The notes: a model not told the origin generated them from the sequence alone. A DNA stretch of 64,000 bases from CAWARU01 sp963784575 (GCA_963784575.1 CAWARU010000001.1:186001-250000), one strand, 5' to 3'. Shown: positions 28,468-37,800, counted from the first letter of the stretch. Numbers and translations are program-made.

Positions 28468-28995
28468 TAGCAATTTTTTGATTTCTGCATTAAACGCAGG
28501 AATATCATCGGGTTTACGACTGGTAATTAAATTTCCATCTCTAACAACCTCTTGATCGACCCAATGTGCACCTGCGTTCTCGAGGTCAATCTTAATCGAA
28601 GGCCATGAAGTCATTTTCTTGCCCTTAACACCACCAGCATTAATTAAAGTCCATGGCCCGTGGCAAATTGCAGCAATGGGTTTATTATCGTCAACAAAAT
28701 GTTTAATGAAAGAAATGGCTTTTTCATTCATTCTAAGTTTATCCGGGTTCATGACACCGCCCGGTAAAATTAAGGCATCATAATCACTAGGATTAGCTTT
28801 TTCAAGCTCTAAATCGACATTAACAGTATCTCCCCAGTTTGAGTGCTCCCACCCTTTTATGGATCCAGTTTTTATTGAGATTATATGGACGGTTGATTTT
28901 TCCTTTTTAAGCGCATCTACGGGTTTAGTCAATTCAGAATACTCAAACCCATCAGTTGCTAGCACAGCAATTTTAAAATCCTTCATTTCTTTCAT
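28456..28995 (-). CDS. DJ-1/PfpI-family protein (type 1 glutamine amidotransferase-like)
   Basis: A 179-residue cytosolic protein. KIAVLATDGFEYSELTKPVD gives the conserved Glu, DALILPGGVMNPDKLR the glycine loop, and KPIAAICHGPWTLINAGGV the nucleophilic Cys in the CHGPW elbow. This CHGPW form is typical of the YhbO/PfpI branch, described as stress proteins with proposed deglycase or chaperone activity. Complete length. A GGAAG site precedes the ATG at 28995. Confidence 0.93.
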   Translation of the reverse strand: MKEMKDFKIAVLATDGFEYSELTKPVDALKKEKSTVHIISIKTGSIKGWEHSNWGDTVNVDLELEKANPSDYDALILPGGVMNPDKLRMNEKAISFIKHFVDDNKPIAAICHGPWTLINAGGVKGKKMTSWPSIKIDLENAGAHWVDQEVVRDGNLITSRKPDDIPAFNAEIKKLLLRT

Positions 28996-29452
28996 AAAAT
29001 CTTCCTTAAATTAAGTTCGGTAGCTTGGATAAAATCATGATCCACTCAGTCCAATTGCGTTGATTGTGTCATACTATTAGTATAGAAAAATTAGCAATTT
29101 AATCTATAGTTTGTTAATGCAGTTAAAGTGCTAGGGCAGTAACAGGCCCCATTTATTTTTTTAAATTATTTTATAATTTGTGAGCACTATACCAAAAAAT
29201 CCTTTTTTATTCAATAAAAAGATCTAGCCAAGGAACTCATCAGTTCATATTCAAATTTGATAAATGGTGATCTAAATTAGCGCCAAATTTTTACTGTCGG
29301 CATTTTTATAAAGCTTTACCTGTTATCCCTAATCTAATTTATACCAAAGTCTCCATGCCCGAATTAAATGCTTATCTAACTACCTTATTTTTCTGTTTTT
29401 CTCTTCCAGTTTTGTTATCATGATTTTTATTAATAGAGTCGATAGAAAAACC
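28996..29452. other. Intergenic stretch without a recognised gene
   Basis: AT-rich DNA between the divergent PfpI and MerR genes. I found no gene or remnant I could support. The MerR-type promoter begins at its right end. Confidence 0.5.
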
Positions 29453-29483
29453 TTGACCCTCACGTTACGTGAGGTCTTAAAGT
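29453..29483 (+). promoter_or_regulatory. MerR-type promoter and operator
   Basis: A -35 box TTGACC (29453-29458) and -10 box TAAAGT (29478-29483) are separated by 19 bases, the over-long spacing typical of MerR-controlled promoters. The spacer carries an inverted repeat centred on CCTCACGTTACGTGAGG (29458-29474). The regulator gene starts 34 bases downstream, so autoregulation is likely. Confidence 0.85.
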
Positions 29484-29516
29484 ACCATTGTTGTTTAAAA
29501 TTTATGAGGAAAGTTA

Positions 29517-30266
29517 ATGTTGTTAAAGGTAGGTGAAGTCTCAAAAAAGATCGGAATGAGTGTGAGAGCATTGCATCATTATGATGAAATTGGATTGCTT
29601 TCCCCTTCACATCGTAGCGAATCTGGCTATCGCCTTTATGGCTTAGATGATTTGATGCAGTTGCAAAAAATCAAATCATTGAGTCTTCTGAGATTCTCTT
29701 TAGATGCAATAAAAAACATGTTGCAAAATAAAGAAACATCCTTGTTATCTGTCCTTAAACAGCATATTGAAAACCTTACCTCAGAAATCGAACAACAACA
29801 GATGCTCATTCGAAGGTTACACGATCTTGCTCATATTTTGGAGCAAAGCAAACAACCCTCGGTTGAGATGTTGTATGATACTTTAAAGGAGACCATCATG
29901 TACGAGAAATACTATACCCCCGAGCAGTTAAAAGAACTTTCAGAACGAAGAAAGCAATTCGGAGAGGCTGATATCAAGAGTGTTGAGCAAGAATGGCAGG
30001 ATATTTTCGATAAATTCAAAAAATTGTTCGATGCCAAGAAACCTGCTTCAAGCCCAGAAGCACAAGCACTCGCTAAGCGTTCTCAGAAGTTGATTGATAT
30101 GTTTACTGGTGGAAACCCCGCCATAGAACAATCATTAAAAAAAATGTACGAAACTGAGGGTGCAGATCGTATCCTAAATCAAGGTTCTCATGGCGGCATG
30201 AATGTTGACCCAGCATTATTTGCCTATTTCCGTGAAGCCTGCGATTTAGCAAACAGAACAAAGTAA
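29517..30266 (+). CDS. MerR-family regulator with TipAS drug-recognition domain
   Basis: 249 residues. The N-terminal MerR DNA-binding domain (VGEVSKKIGMSVRALHHYDE, GLLSPSHRSESGYRLY) is followed by a dimer helix (about 75-115) and a TipAS domain from about residue 125 (EKYYTPEQLKELSERRKQFG to VDPALFAYFREACDL). TipA proteins bind thiopeptide-like drugs and activate their own promoter through a 19-bp spacer, which is present just upstream. GAGGA lies before the ATG. The internal ATG before YEKYYTPEQ could also give a short TipAS-only form, as in TipA; that is inference. Confidence 0.93.
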   Translation: MLLKVGEVSKKIGMSVRALHHYDEIGLLSPSHRSESGYRLYGLDDLMQLQKIKSLSLLRFSLDAIKNMLQNKETSLLSVLKQHIENLTSEIEQQQMLIRRLHDLAHILEQSKQPSVEMLYDTLKETIMYEKYYTPEQLKELSERRKQFGEADIKSVEQEWQDIFDKFKKLFDAKKPASSPEAQALAKRSQKLIDMFTGGNPAIEQSLKKMYETEGADRILNQGSHGGMNVDPALFAYFREACDLANRTK

Positions 30267-30604
30267 GTCTTACTGAGCAAATTACTTCCGCATTTTTGTT
30301 ATGTTTTTTATATAATATTGGTTCGGTGGTGATTTGCTTTTTTCATTATAGGGAATAGGAATCGCTTTTCAAGAGTTTTTTTATTAAATCTTTAATGAAA
30401 AAAAATCTGCATCCAATACATGGCAATCGCACTGACCTATGTCACCCCTTTAAGCTTCTAGAAAGGACTTAAGAAATCCGTTTGAGGAGAAGAATCTTGA
30501 TGGTCATACTGCAATCGCATTAAGGTACACTGGAATGTGCAAAACCCACAAGAAGTTTAAAAGTTTGCAATTTTAAAGTAGTGAATGAAGGATATTAATA
30601 ATTA
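30267..30604. other. Intergenic stretch without a recognised gene
   Basis: Nothing supportable seen between the TipA-like gene and the block of remnants that begins at 30605. Confidence 0.5.
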
Positions 30605-30772
30605 TCAGGAAGATCTTTTAGAATAAGTGCTTATCATTACTTCATTAAACTTAGGAATGTTCATCCTTTCTACAAGCTCTATACTGGAACCTGGATCTTC
30701 AACTACATCCACAGTATACCCCGCTTCTGTCATTTCATTTATATTAATATTAATACGCACATTTGTAACATT
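30605..30772 (-). pseudogene. Isochorismatase-like cysteine hydrolase, C-terminal remnant
   Basis: A startless frame reads NVTNVRININEMTEAGYTVD, VVEDPGSSIELVERMN and then VMISTYSKRSS. This follows the pattern TNVCVxxTxxxAxxxGYxVxVVxD of isochorismatase-fold hydrolases, with the catalytic Cys replaced by Arg. Only about 56 residues remain. Dead fragment. Confidence 0.5.
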
Positions 30773-30783
30773 CTAGGATAACC

Positions 30784-30939
30784 TTATCTATCAGCACTTC
30801 CAACACAGGTCATCTTTAATTTTTCTAAGACTTCACGGTCCAACCTCAGTTGAATTAAATCATTCTTTCTATATGCACCCAGAGATTCATAAAAATCCAT
30901 TGCCTTTGTATTCCATAATAAAGGATTTCCCTTTATAAG
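30784..30939 (-). pseudogene. GNAT acetyltransferase, C-terminal remnant
   Basis: Without a start, the frame encodes GNPLLWNTKAMDFYESLGAY and then LIQLRLDREVLEKLKM. WNxxAxxFYxxLGA is the signature of diamine/spermidine-type GNAT acetyltransferases near their C-terminus. A stop precedes the fragment. It is read on the minus strand next to the isochorismatase-like remnant. Confidence 0.75.
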
Positions 30940-31233
30940 TTATTTAACTTATATCGCCTATCAATATTGGCTTCCGCGAAGCATATCAATTAATACATTA
31001 CCTTCTGTTTCTTCTAAGTTATTACCGAATGCAACCTCTACAAATGGCTAAGGGAGAGGAAGATAATCAGATTGTCTATAGGGGCAACAACCGCCACAAC
31101 TAGACGAGCTAACTAATATCAACAGCAATATTGACCATGCAGTCAATTCAGCCAACAATTGCACTCGTAAGTATCGCTACCCCTATGAAGGGTTTATTGG
31201 TTAAAATATGAACACAGATTAGGAAAAAATGCT

Positions 31234-31797
31234 ATGACTGTTATCATTGAAACCGAGAGATTGCTTCTTCGAACCTGGCTACCAAAGGATGTCGAGCCAT
31301 TCTATTGGATCAATCAAGATCCGAAAGTCATTGAGTGCTTGCCTGGACCTCTTTCACGCCAAGAGGTTGAAAACTTTATTTCGGCAAAAAATAGGCAAGA
31401 AGATAAACGAGGGTATACTCTATGGGCGGCAGAATTAAAAGAGGATCATCATTTAATTGGGTTCATCGGTTTAAACTATACTGATTGGGAATCTAATTTT
31501 ACACCCGCTGTTGAGGTCGGATGGCGTCTTGGATCTCAATATTGGGGTAATGGTTATGCCCCTGAAGGCGCAAAAGCAGCGTTAAAATATGGATTTGAAT
31601 CAGTATGATTAAATGAAATCATTTCTTTCACAGTGCCTGCAAATATACGGTCCATTCGCGTTATGGAGAAAATTGGAATGAGTCATAATATCTACGATGA
31701 TTTTAATCATCCCAAATTGTACTTGGACCACAAACTATCCAGACACGTTTTATACCGATTAACCAAGGATCAATTTTTTAATGAGAGCAGAGATTAA
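31234..31797 (+). pseudogene. RimJ/RimL-type GNAT acetyltransferase with one in-frame TGA
   Basis: Residues 1-124 give a normal start (IIETERLLLRTWLPKDVEPF) and acetyl-CoA part (VGWRLGSQYWGNGYAPEGAK). At 31606-31608 a TGA follows YGFESV. The same frame then continues unbroken to 31797 with LNEIISFTVPANIRSIRVME and KIGMSHNIYDDFNHP, exactly the expected C-terminal half. A full 187-codon gene is therefore interrupted by a single nonsense codon, a recent loss or possibly a sequencing error. Confidence 0.9.
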
Positions 31798-31854
31798 TGA
31801 CTCTTTGTAAAAAAACATTAAATTCATGCTGTCAAACACTATAGGACAAAACAA

Positions 31855-32286
31855 ATGAGCAATGAAAACCAAATACTGATAGCAGAAAGCGCAGAAAATG
31901 AAAAAAATTATATTCATGATCAAATTATTGAATACAATGCTCGTTGTGTTCCCTTTACTCAAAAAATTAATCCATTATTTATTAATTATGTGGCAAAAAA
32001 AAGCGAAAAAGTCATAGGTGGCATTAATGCCTGCATGTATCACTGGGGCATAATATTTATTGATATACTTTGGGTAGATGAAGCCTTTCGTGGGACTGGT
32101 ATTGGCAGTAAACTATTGAAGAAAGTCGAAGAGAAGGCTAAAGAGAATTCATGCACGCTAATTCATCTTGATTCCTTCGATTTTCAAGCCAAAGATTTTT
32201 ATCTAAAACATGAGTATGAAATTTTTGGCGTTTTAGAAAATTGTCCTGCTGGGCATAAAAGGTATTACTTCAAAAAGAACCTGTAA
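31855..32286 (+). CDS. GNAT-family N-acetyltransferase
   Basis: A 143-residue acetyltransferase. IDILWVDEAFRGTGIGSKLL is the acetyl-CoA binding motif (RGTGIG), and HLDSFDFQAKDFYLKHEYEI is the C-terminal part. The N-terminal third (IIEYNARCVPFTQKIN) matches the small GNATs that begin with an N-[A/R]-region seen in antibiotic- or tRNA-modifying relatives; the acceptor is unknown. It is 17 bases before the methyltransferase gene in the same direction, so the two probably share a transcript. Confidence 0.88.
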   Translation: MSNENQILIAESAENEKNYIHDQIIEYNARCVPFTQKINPLFINYVAKKSEKVIGGINACMYHWGIIFIDILWVDEAFRGTGIGSKLLKKVEEKAKENSCTLIHLDSFDFQAKDFYLKHEYEIFGVLENCPAGHKRYYFKKNL

Positions 32287-32303
32287 AAAAGGAAGATAAA
32301 AAT

Positions 32304-32891
32304 ATGAATGAAAATGAAGGCAAAAATTATGATAAGATTGCAGTCGAATTCGCTAAAATGCGTGATTCTTTTTATAAAGAGCAAAAGTATATCGATATTT
32401 TTCTCGAAAACTTACAGCCCCAATCTGAAATTTTAGACGTTGGCTGCGGGTCTGGGTACCCCATAGCATCTTACCTGATCGAAAAGGGCTTTAAAGTGAC
32501 CGGTATGGATGCTTCCAAAGAATTACTAGAAATCGCCAAATCAAATTGTCCTTCAATGATTTGCAAATATGGCGATATGAGAACAATAGAAATTGATGAA
32601 AAATATGATGGTATTATTGAATGGTGGGCCCTTTTCCATCTGCCTAAAGAAGATCACTTGAAGATGCTATCTCGCTTTTCAAGCTGGATAAAAGAGGATG
32701 GTATCCTACATTTTACATCAGGTGACAAAGAATATTCAGAAAAAAGCAGCGAGATGCTTAATACTGAATTATCATTTTACAGTTTAGACCCATCAGAATA
32801 TGAACGTTTTCTTAAAAAGAATGGATTTAAAGTTATTTTGAAAGAGGCCGACCAAGATCAGCATTTGGTTTGGATTGCTAAACGTGCTTAA
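32304..32891 (+). CDS. Class I SAM-dependent methyltransferase
   Basis: 195 residues. Motif I is ILDVGCGSGYPIASYLIEKG, followed by VTGMDASKELLEIAKSN (motif II region), YDGIIEWWALFHLPKEDHLK (motif IV area) and the terminal strand FKVILKEADQDQHLVWIAK. It is a complete Rossmann-fold methyltransferase. The substrate is unknown. A GGAAG site precedes the ATG. It is likely co-transcribed with the GNAT gene at 31855. Confidence 0.9.
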   Translation: MNENEGKNYDKIAVEFAKMRDSFYKEQKYIDIFLENLQPQSEILDVGCGSGYPIASYLIEKGFKVTGMDASKELLEIAKSNCPSMICKYGDMRTIEIDEKYDGIIEWWALFHLPKEDHLKMLSRFSSWIKEDGILHFTSGDKEYSEKSSEMLNTELSFYSLDPSEYERFLKKNGFKVILKEADQDQHLVWIAKRA

Positions 32892-32915
32892 CCTACAATA
32901 TCGATATTTACTTGT

Positions 32916-33234
32916 TCAAGATACCTTGCAACTAATTCTATATTTATAGATTGATACAGCTCTATAATATTTATCTTGTTCCTTTAAAATATCACTTAAA
33001 TAAATTCCAGATTTTAAAATTCTACCACCTTCATTTACCAAAACCGCACTTGGCCGCTGTTGTGACCAAATTTCATAAACACCCGGTTCGGTTGTTAATT
33101 CCGATAATTGGCCATTTGTAAAAGTGATATCATGGGTAAAATGCTTTACACCTTTGCCAAAAAGCGGCGTGCAAATAGTTTTAATCCTATCAACGCTGCT
33201 TAAAGTGACTGAATCTTCAAAACTTTTTATGTAA
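32916..33234 (-). pseudogene. Sensor-domain remnant resembling a LuxR-type regulator N-terminus
   Basis: A startless frame of about 105 residues: IKSFEDSVTLSSVDRIKTIC, TPLFGKGVKHFTHDITFTNG, QLSELTTEPGVYEIWSQQRP. The pattern resembles the autoinducer/PAS-like N-terminal half of LuxR-family regulators, but there is no HTH domain and no ATG (ATA sits where one would be expected). The family call is tentative; that it is a broken gene is more certain. Confidence 0.45.
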
Positions 33235-33391
33235 ACTCACCTAAATGATTCCATAGTTTTTGTTGGCTGAATTACTATCGTCTCAAAAATTGAATGACAA
33301 CATTGCAATATTATTATGAAAATACAGAGTTAATTTATTCGATATTATCTTTTAAAATAGGGTAATTCTACCCTATTATTTGATTAGAATA

Positions 33392-34405
33392 TCAAAAGCC
33401 TGAAGGATCAAAATAGCCGGGCGGTCTAGGCCTTGGCGCAGAGATCGGGCTCTTAACACGTTCACCTTGCGGAAACAAAGCCTTTGAATCCAAACAAGCT
33501 TTAAGCCCCATTTCAGGACAATCATAAAGTAAATATAAAAAGTAACGGTATAATTCCCTATACTCCTCAAAGTCTGGCCATTTGGCACCCTTACTCTGAT
33601 ATGCTTCTTTAAATTTATCGTGTCTACCCAGCCATAACTCTACAAGAACAAGTTCTAATTCTATTGGCCCCACCACATAACTCTCGAAATCGATTAATGC
33701 TGAAAAATCATTAGTGCCTGCCAAAAATTGACTTGGCCATAGATCAAGCATGATGAGTCCTGTTGATTTCGGAGTTGGTAATGTTTCTGCTTGTTTTAAA
33801 AAGAGAGGCAACAATTGTTGTAGCTGAGGATCTTGCAAAGCTTTTCTAGTTGAGGCTAATTTCTTAATGGTTTCTTTAAATTTCAGTGAGAATTTTGACA
33901 GAGGCTCTCCTTGTCCTGAAATATTACCGAAATAATCGAATTTTTGGGCATGTATTTTTGCTAATAATTCCCCCAGTTGATAATTTGAATCAACGCCTCC
34001 AGCAAACTCGTTAGAAATATCACTTTCATGAGGGATCGGCCTTCCTTGCATCTTTTCAAGGATTACATAAGGTCTTTGTATTGGATTTTGAAATGATCCA
34101 ACCGCCTTTATTACTTTAGGGACTTTTACCACCCCTAGTTTATTTAAATAGTCTGACAAATTCTGAATGTTATGGTATGTGACTTCGTGATTGGCATTAA
34201 ATAAATAGTTCAGACCTCGCCAAAAAACGCTACAATTGGGATAAATATCTTTAAGGACTTTTAGGATATATGGACCGGTGTTTGTCTCAATTAAAAAAAC
34301 ATCATTTGTACTATCCCTGCCGGGATCGATAACTGTTACCTTGGAAATTTTAGAGGTAAAAATTGGCTGAAAAAAATCTATCATATCTTTGGCAGTTCTT
34401 TTCAT
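33392..34405 (-). CDS. Phosphotransferase (APH-like) family protein, divergent active site
   Basis: 337 residues. NDVFLIETNTGPYILKVLKD is the N-lobe with its Lys, RPYVILEKMQGRPIP the hinge, TGLIMLDLWPSQFLAGTND the catalytic loop and SALIDFESYVVGPIELELVL the metal-binding segment. The usual HxD is LD here (the His is replaced by Leu), while Asp and the second Asp remain, so activity is possible but not assured. The C-terminus has a proline-rich tail (SAPRPRPPGYFD). It starts 12 bases after the ABC membrane-domain gene, in one operon. Confidence 0.8.
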   Translation of the reverse strand: MKRTAKDMIDFFQPIFTSKISKVTVIDPGRDSTNDVFLIETNTGPYILKVLKDIYPNCSVFWRGLNYLFNANHEVTYHNIQNLSDYLNKLGVVKVPKVIKAVGSFQNPIQRPYVILEKMQGRPIPHESDISNEFAGGVDSNYQLGELLAKIHAQKFDYFGNISGQGEPLSKFSLKFKETIKKLASTRKALQDPQLQQLLPLFLKQAETLPTPKSTGLIMLDLWPSQFLAGTNDFSALIDFESYVVGPIELELVLVELWLGRHDKFKEAYQSKGAKWPDFEEYRELYRYFLYLLYDCPEMGLKACLDSKALFPQGERVKSPISAPRPRPPGYFDPSGF

Positions 34406-34417
34406 GCTTTACCCCTC

Positions 34418-35599
34418 TTATGTATGAACCTCATCATGACTTTCACCCAGTTTAGCTAAAGCATTATCGATCTGCTTAGAAACCTCCGAATCACTTAATT
34501 TAGATAGTCTTTCTTCATCTGAAAGCGTACCCAAAACGATATCATACTTCCATGTTCGTAGGATCTGGACTTTATCTTTTTCTGTATATTCTAAAGATTC
34601 AAGTATCTCCATTGGAGAGTTGAAGAATCGAGCTGGTTTTAAAAAGACTTCGGTGAATTTAACAGGTAAAAATAAAAGCAAATCACCTAACGTAATCCAT
34701 CCTTGAATTCGCCCGTATATTGCTCCTGATAGCATCGCAGCGACTAATATAAAATACAGCATATCTTGAACAAAATTCATTTTCAAAAAATACCACTGAA
34801 GAAACCTGTCTTTTAAACTGAGATCTTCCAAAAATGCTTGAATGCGATGACTTTCATGTTCTACATTGGTAAAAATTTTAGCACTTGCAATATTTGCTAC
34901 GCTATCAACGATTTGACCACTGACCGCACTGTTAGTTTCAGAAAATGTGATGGTATAAATCCGACCTTTATTCGAGAAATAAAGAGAATTTCCTATAAAT
35001 ATACAGGTCCAAATGAATAAAATAAATGTAAAGAGCAGATTGACCGTGTACAAAAGCACGCACGCAATAATGACTGCTGCAAATCTAGGCCATATCATTG
35101 AATTAAACATCACAACAATTGATTCTATGCCTTGTGGCATATCTGAGATTTTGTTAGCAAGTGCTCCTGAAAAATTTTTCTGAAAATAAGTGTGAGATTG
35201 TTGGGATAAATAATCAAACATATCTGTAATAATTTCAATGCGCATTTTAGGAAACAGAGTTAAGTAGGCATAGTTCCAGGAGCAAAATACAAAATTCATT
35301 AATAATGGAATCAAGGCGTATATAATGGCAGGAACAAGAATGGCAGATAGTAAAAGTTGTGGTTGGTTTGTCTCTTTATTGGCAGTATCAATGATAATCT
35401 TCAACAAATAAGGTTCAACTGATACTCTGGCAGCCGCTAATAACCCAACCAGAATAAATACAACCATACAATAAGGATGTTTCTTTAAAAAGTGCCATAT
35501 AAATGGCAATAACTTTTTAGGAATATCGTTATCCATCATTAACTTCGTACCCCAAATGCTCAAAATGACAATTGAATTATTGTACATTTTTCTAATCAA
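34418..35599 (-). CDS. ABC exporter membrane domain without its ATPase domain
   Basis: 393 residues. Six hydrophobic segments span about 45-320, and the N-terminal part (LLPFIWHFLKKHPYCMVVFI) and DMPQGIESIVVMFNSMIWPR match type-I ABC exporter (MsbA/MDR-like) membrane domains. Instead of the nucleotide-binding domain there is a 70-residue charged tail (LGTLSDEERLSKLSDSEVSK) with no Walker motif. The start may be the ATG at 35536. Either the protein was truncated and acquired a new tail, or it works with a separate ATPase. An ATPase-domain fragment lies at 39246-39758 on the same strand, but nothing ties the two. Confidence 0.75.
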   Translation of the reverse strand: MIRKMYNNSIVILSIWGTKLMMDNDIPKKLLPFIWHFLKKHPYCMVVFILVGLLAAARVSVEPYLLKIIIDTANKETNQPQLLLSAILVPAIIYALIPLLMNFVFCSWNYAYLTLFPKMRIEIITDMFDYLSQQSHTYFQKNFSGALANKISDMPQGIESIVVMFNSMIWPRFAAVIIACVLLYTVNLLFTFILFIWTCIFIGNSLYFSNKGRIYTITFSETNSAVSGQIVDSVANIASAKIFTNVEHESHRIQAFLEDLSLKDRFLQWYFLKMNFVQDMLYFILVAAMLSGAIYGRIQGWITLGDLLLFLPVKFTEVFLKPARFFNSPMEILESLEYTEKDKVQILRTWKYDIVLGTLSDEERLSKLSDSEVSKQIDNALAKLGESHDEVHT

Positions 35600-35728
35600 G
35601 CGTTACAACTAAAAGCTGTAGGATAAGAATACCCTATTCATAGAATTGCACTTCGATGCTAGGCTATCACTACTACATTTACTAGAATAAGTGATAGGTA
35701 TGAATTTAACCAATGTGAGGATGACTTC

Positions 35729-36237
35729 ATGAGCAAATATAAACGTATCTTTATTATTGGCCAATCGGGAGCTGGTAAAGGGGTCCTTAGGCGTTGTGTG
35801 TTGCGAAGGCTCTGGGTTGGACCTATGTGAATGCGGATTACGCCTTGGCAGCCTCCATTGGCCGCCAACTAGAGGACATATTGGGTAAAGAAGGTGAGGC
35901 AAAGTTCCAGCAATGTTTATCAGAAGTATTATCCAATCACCTTGAAAAAGATAATTCAGTGGTGGTAACGGATGATTGTATTATTGATTTGGATAAAAAT
36001 CAGAGAATACTTTCCAATGAATTTACTGTCTATTTGAAGGTCAGCACTCATGTTCAAATAGAACGTATCTCTCATAACCGCCCTTTTTTACCTGTCTCTG
36101 ACTACAAGGCTTTTTTAGAACAACTCCATCAAAAGCGTGACGCTTTATATGAAAAAGTTACAAGTTTAACAGTAAACTCAGATGATAATGATCTAGAAGG
36201 CCAAATTAAAAAGATCGTAAGCGCAGTTGGAAAATGA
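35729..36237 (+). pseudogene. Shikimate-kinase-like P-loop kinase, frameshifted
   Basis: From the ATG at 35729 (GAGG upstream) the frame reads MSKYKRIFIIGQSGAGKGVL, a P-loop, then runs into a stop. One base out of phase, near 35795, the rest follows: VAKALGWTYVNADYALAASI, IGRQLEDILGKEGEAKFQ, and the Arg-containing lid HNRPFLPVSDYKAFLEQLHQ. Together they give a complete protein of about 170 residues of the shikimate/gluconate kinase type, broken by a single-base deletion. It ends 20 bases before the phosphotransferase gene at 36258. Confidence 0.85.
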
Positions 36238-36257
36238 AACGATATTGAGATATTGAT

Positions 36258-37313
36258 ATGCAATCCGAAATGGTTTTGATTCAATGGGGAAAGGATTCCC
36301 TGAAAAAGAAGGGATACGTATTAATTGGCGAAGAAGAGATCATCCAAAAAACCCCCTATTCTTGTGTTGTTCGGTTTTTGACCTCAAAGGGGAACATCTA
36401 TCTAAAGAAAACGCCACCATCTCTTTTTATCGAAGTTGAAGTTATAAAATTTTTGAAGAATAACATAGATGCAATGGTCCCATCCATTCTTGAAGTCAAT
36501 AAAGAATTCTGTTCTTTTTTAATGTTTGACGCTGGAATTCCATTACAGGACTACCTTAAAGAAAGTTTTCAACCAAATTTATTGAAGTCCGCGATTAGAC
36601 AGTATACCGAAATTCAATACGCGGTCTCGAGTAAAACTGAATTATTTCTCAAATTTGGCGTTCCTGACTGGAGATTGAAAAATTTGCCCAGTCTTTATCA
36701 AAATTTAATAAACAAGAAGGATACATTACAGAAAGACGGCCTAACTGAATTCGAGTTTAATTCTTTGAAAATTCTTATGCCAACTGTCACAATACTTTGT
36801 AACATGCTGTCACTGTACAATATTCCCGAGACATTGAATCACTGTGATTTCCATGACAATAATATCTTGATCAATACAAAAAATAATAAATTGACCCTAA
36901 TTGATTTGGGCGAAGTTGTTATTACTCATCCATTCTTTTCTTTATTGTCTTTTATTAGCAAAGCCGCTTTTCGATATTCCCTAGACGACGATCATCCGAT
37001 ATTTATCGAATTATTGGACACTTGCCTCGAAAAATGGCAACCTCATGGAAACAAAAATGATTTAAAGATAGCCATGTTGATTGCCAAAAAATTGTGGCCC
37101 ATCTATTCAGCATTAGGTTATTTTAGATTAATTGCGAGTTCTGGGATGGGTATGGATGAAGCTAGTCTCTTATCGTATTTTGGAACAGGCAGAAAAGTAG
37201 GTAGGCTTGCAAAATATTTTAAGGATTTTATCAAAGCAAATTTAGATATCGATGCTAATGAACTGTCTCAAGTTCAGCTATCATATCCTGGAAGCCGTTT
37301 GATGCAGACATAA
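36258..37313 (+). CDS. Phosphotransferase (choline-kinase/APH-like) family protein
   Basis: 351 residues. The N-lobe includes VVRFLTSKGNIYLKKTPPSL and EVEVIKFLKNN. The catalytic loop is ETLNHCDFHDNNILINTKNN (HCDFHDNN, all key residues present), and the Mg-binding Asp is in KLTLIDLGEVVITHPFFSLL. It is a complete small-molecule kinase of unknown substrate. It was co-directional with, and probably in an operon with, the now broken shikimate-kinase-like gene 20 bases upstream. Confidence 0.88.
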   Translation: MQSEMVLIQWGKDSLKKKGYVLIGEEEIIQKTPYSCVVRFLTSKGNIYLKKTPPSLFIEVEVIKFLKNNIDAMVPSILEVNKEFCSFLMFDAGIPLQDYLKESFQPNLLKSAIRQYTEIQYAVSSKTELFLKFGVPDWRLKNLPSLYQNLINKKDTLQKDGLTEFEFNSLKILMPTVTILCNMLSLYNIPETLNHCDFHDNNILINTKNNKLTLIDLGEVVITHPFFSLLSFISKAAFRYSLDDDHPIFIELLDTCLEKWQPHGNKNDLKIAMLIAKKLWPIYSALGYFRLIASSGMGMDEASLLSYFGTGRKVGRLAKYFKDFIKANLDIDANELSQVQLSYPGSRLMQT

Positions 37314-37332
37314 ACAATTTCTTTGAGTTGCT

Positions 37333-37516
37333 TTACCCTTTGTTTTCGATACAGTTTTTTATACTTTTGATCTGGTCAAAATAATTGGCATCTTGAATAT
37401 CAAGGCATAGATGTAATTTTCTTAATTGCTTCAATTTCATAAAATTCATAGCCAAATTTTTAACAAATCTACCATCCATAATATCTATATGAAAGGAATC
37501 ACAATTGGAAACCCCA
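37333..37516 (-). pseudogene. Ribulose-phosphate 3-epimerase-like remnant
   Basis: A startless frame reads GVSNCDSFHIDIMDGRFVKN and LRKLHLCLDIQDANYFDQIK. FHxDIMDGxFVxN is the beta-2 signature of ribulose-phosphate 3-epimerase, and LHLxLDIxD matches its later HLM motif with a deletion between. About 60 residues remain. Confidence 0.6.
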
Positions 37517-37564
37517 TATGATCACCTGCTAGAATAAGCATATCGCTTTATCTCCCGTTAATGC

Positions 37565-37800
37565 TTGGGAAATCAGATAATCTTCTTCACTTGGCAGCGC
37601 CATAACATGGCTAGGCGGACATTGGTTTTGGCCAACTCGCGGTGGGGGACGGATGGAGCTGAGTCTTTTGAGGCATTTAAAAAAAGAGCTATGGATGGCC
37701 TCCAATTATCACTCGAACGCCCCAATCCATTAATAGTTTCACATGGCGGTGTTTATTGGGCAATTCTAGAAATGTTGTGCAAAAATTACTATCATTCAAG
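37565..37800 (+). pseudogene. Histidine phosphatase, C-terminal fragment
   Basis: WGTDGAESFEAFKKRAMDGL then NPLIVSHGGVYWAILEMLCK is the end of a phosphoglycerate-mutase-like phosphatase (ESxxxFxxR, PLIVSHGG with its catalytic His). No RHG start is present here; one exists as a stub at 25788. The frame then runs into the SnoaL-like fragment in another phase at about 37800. Confidence 0.8.
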
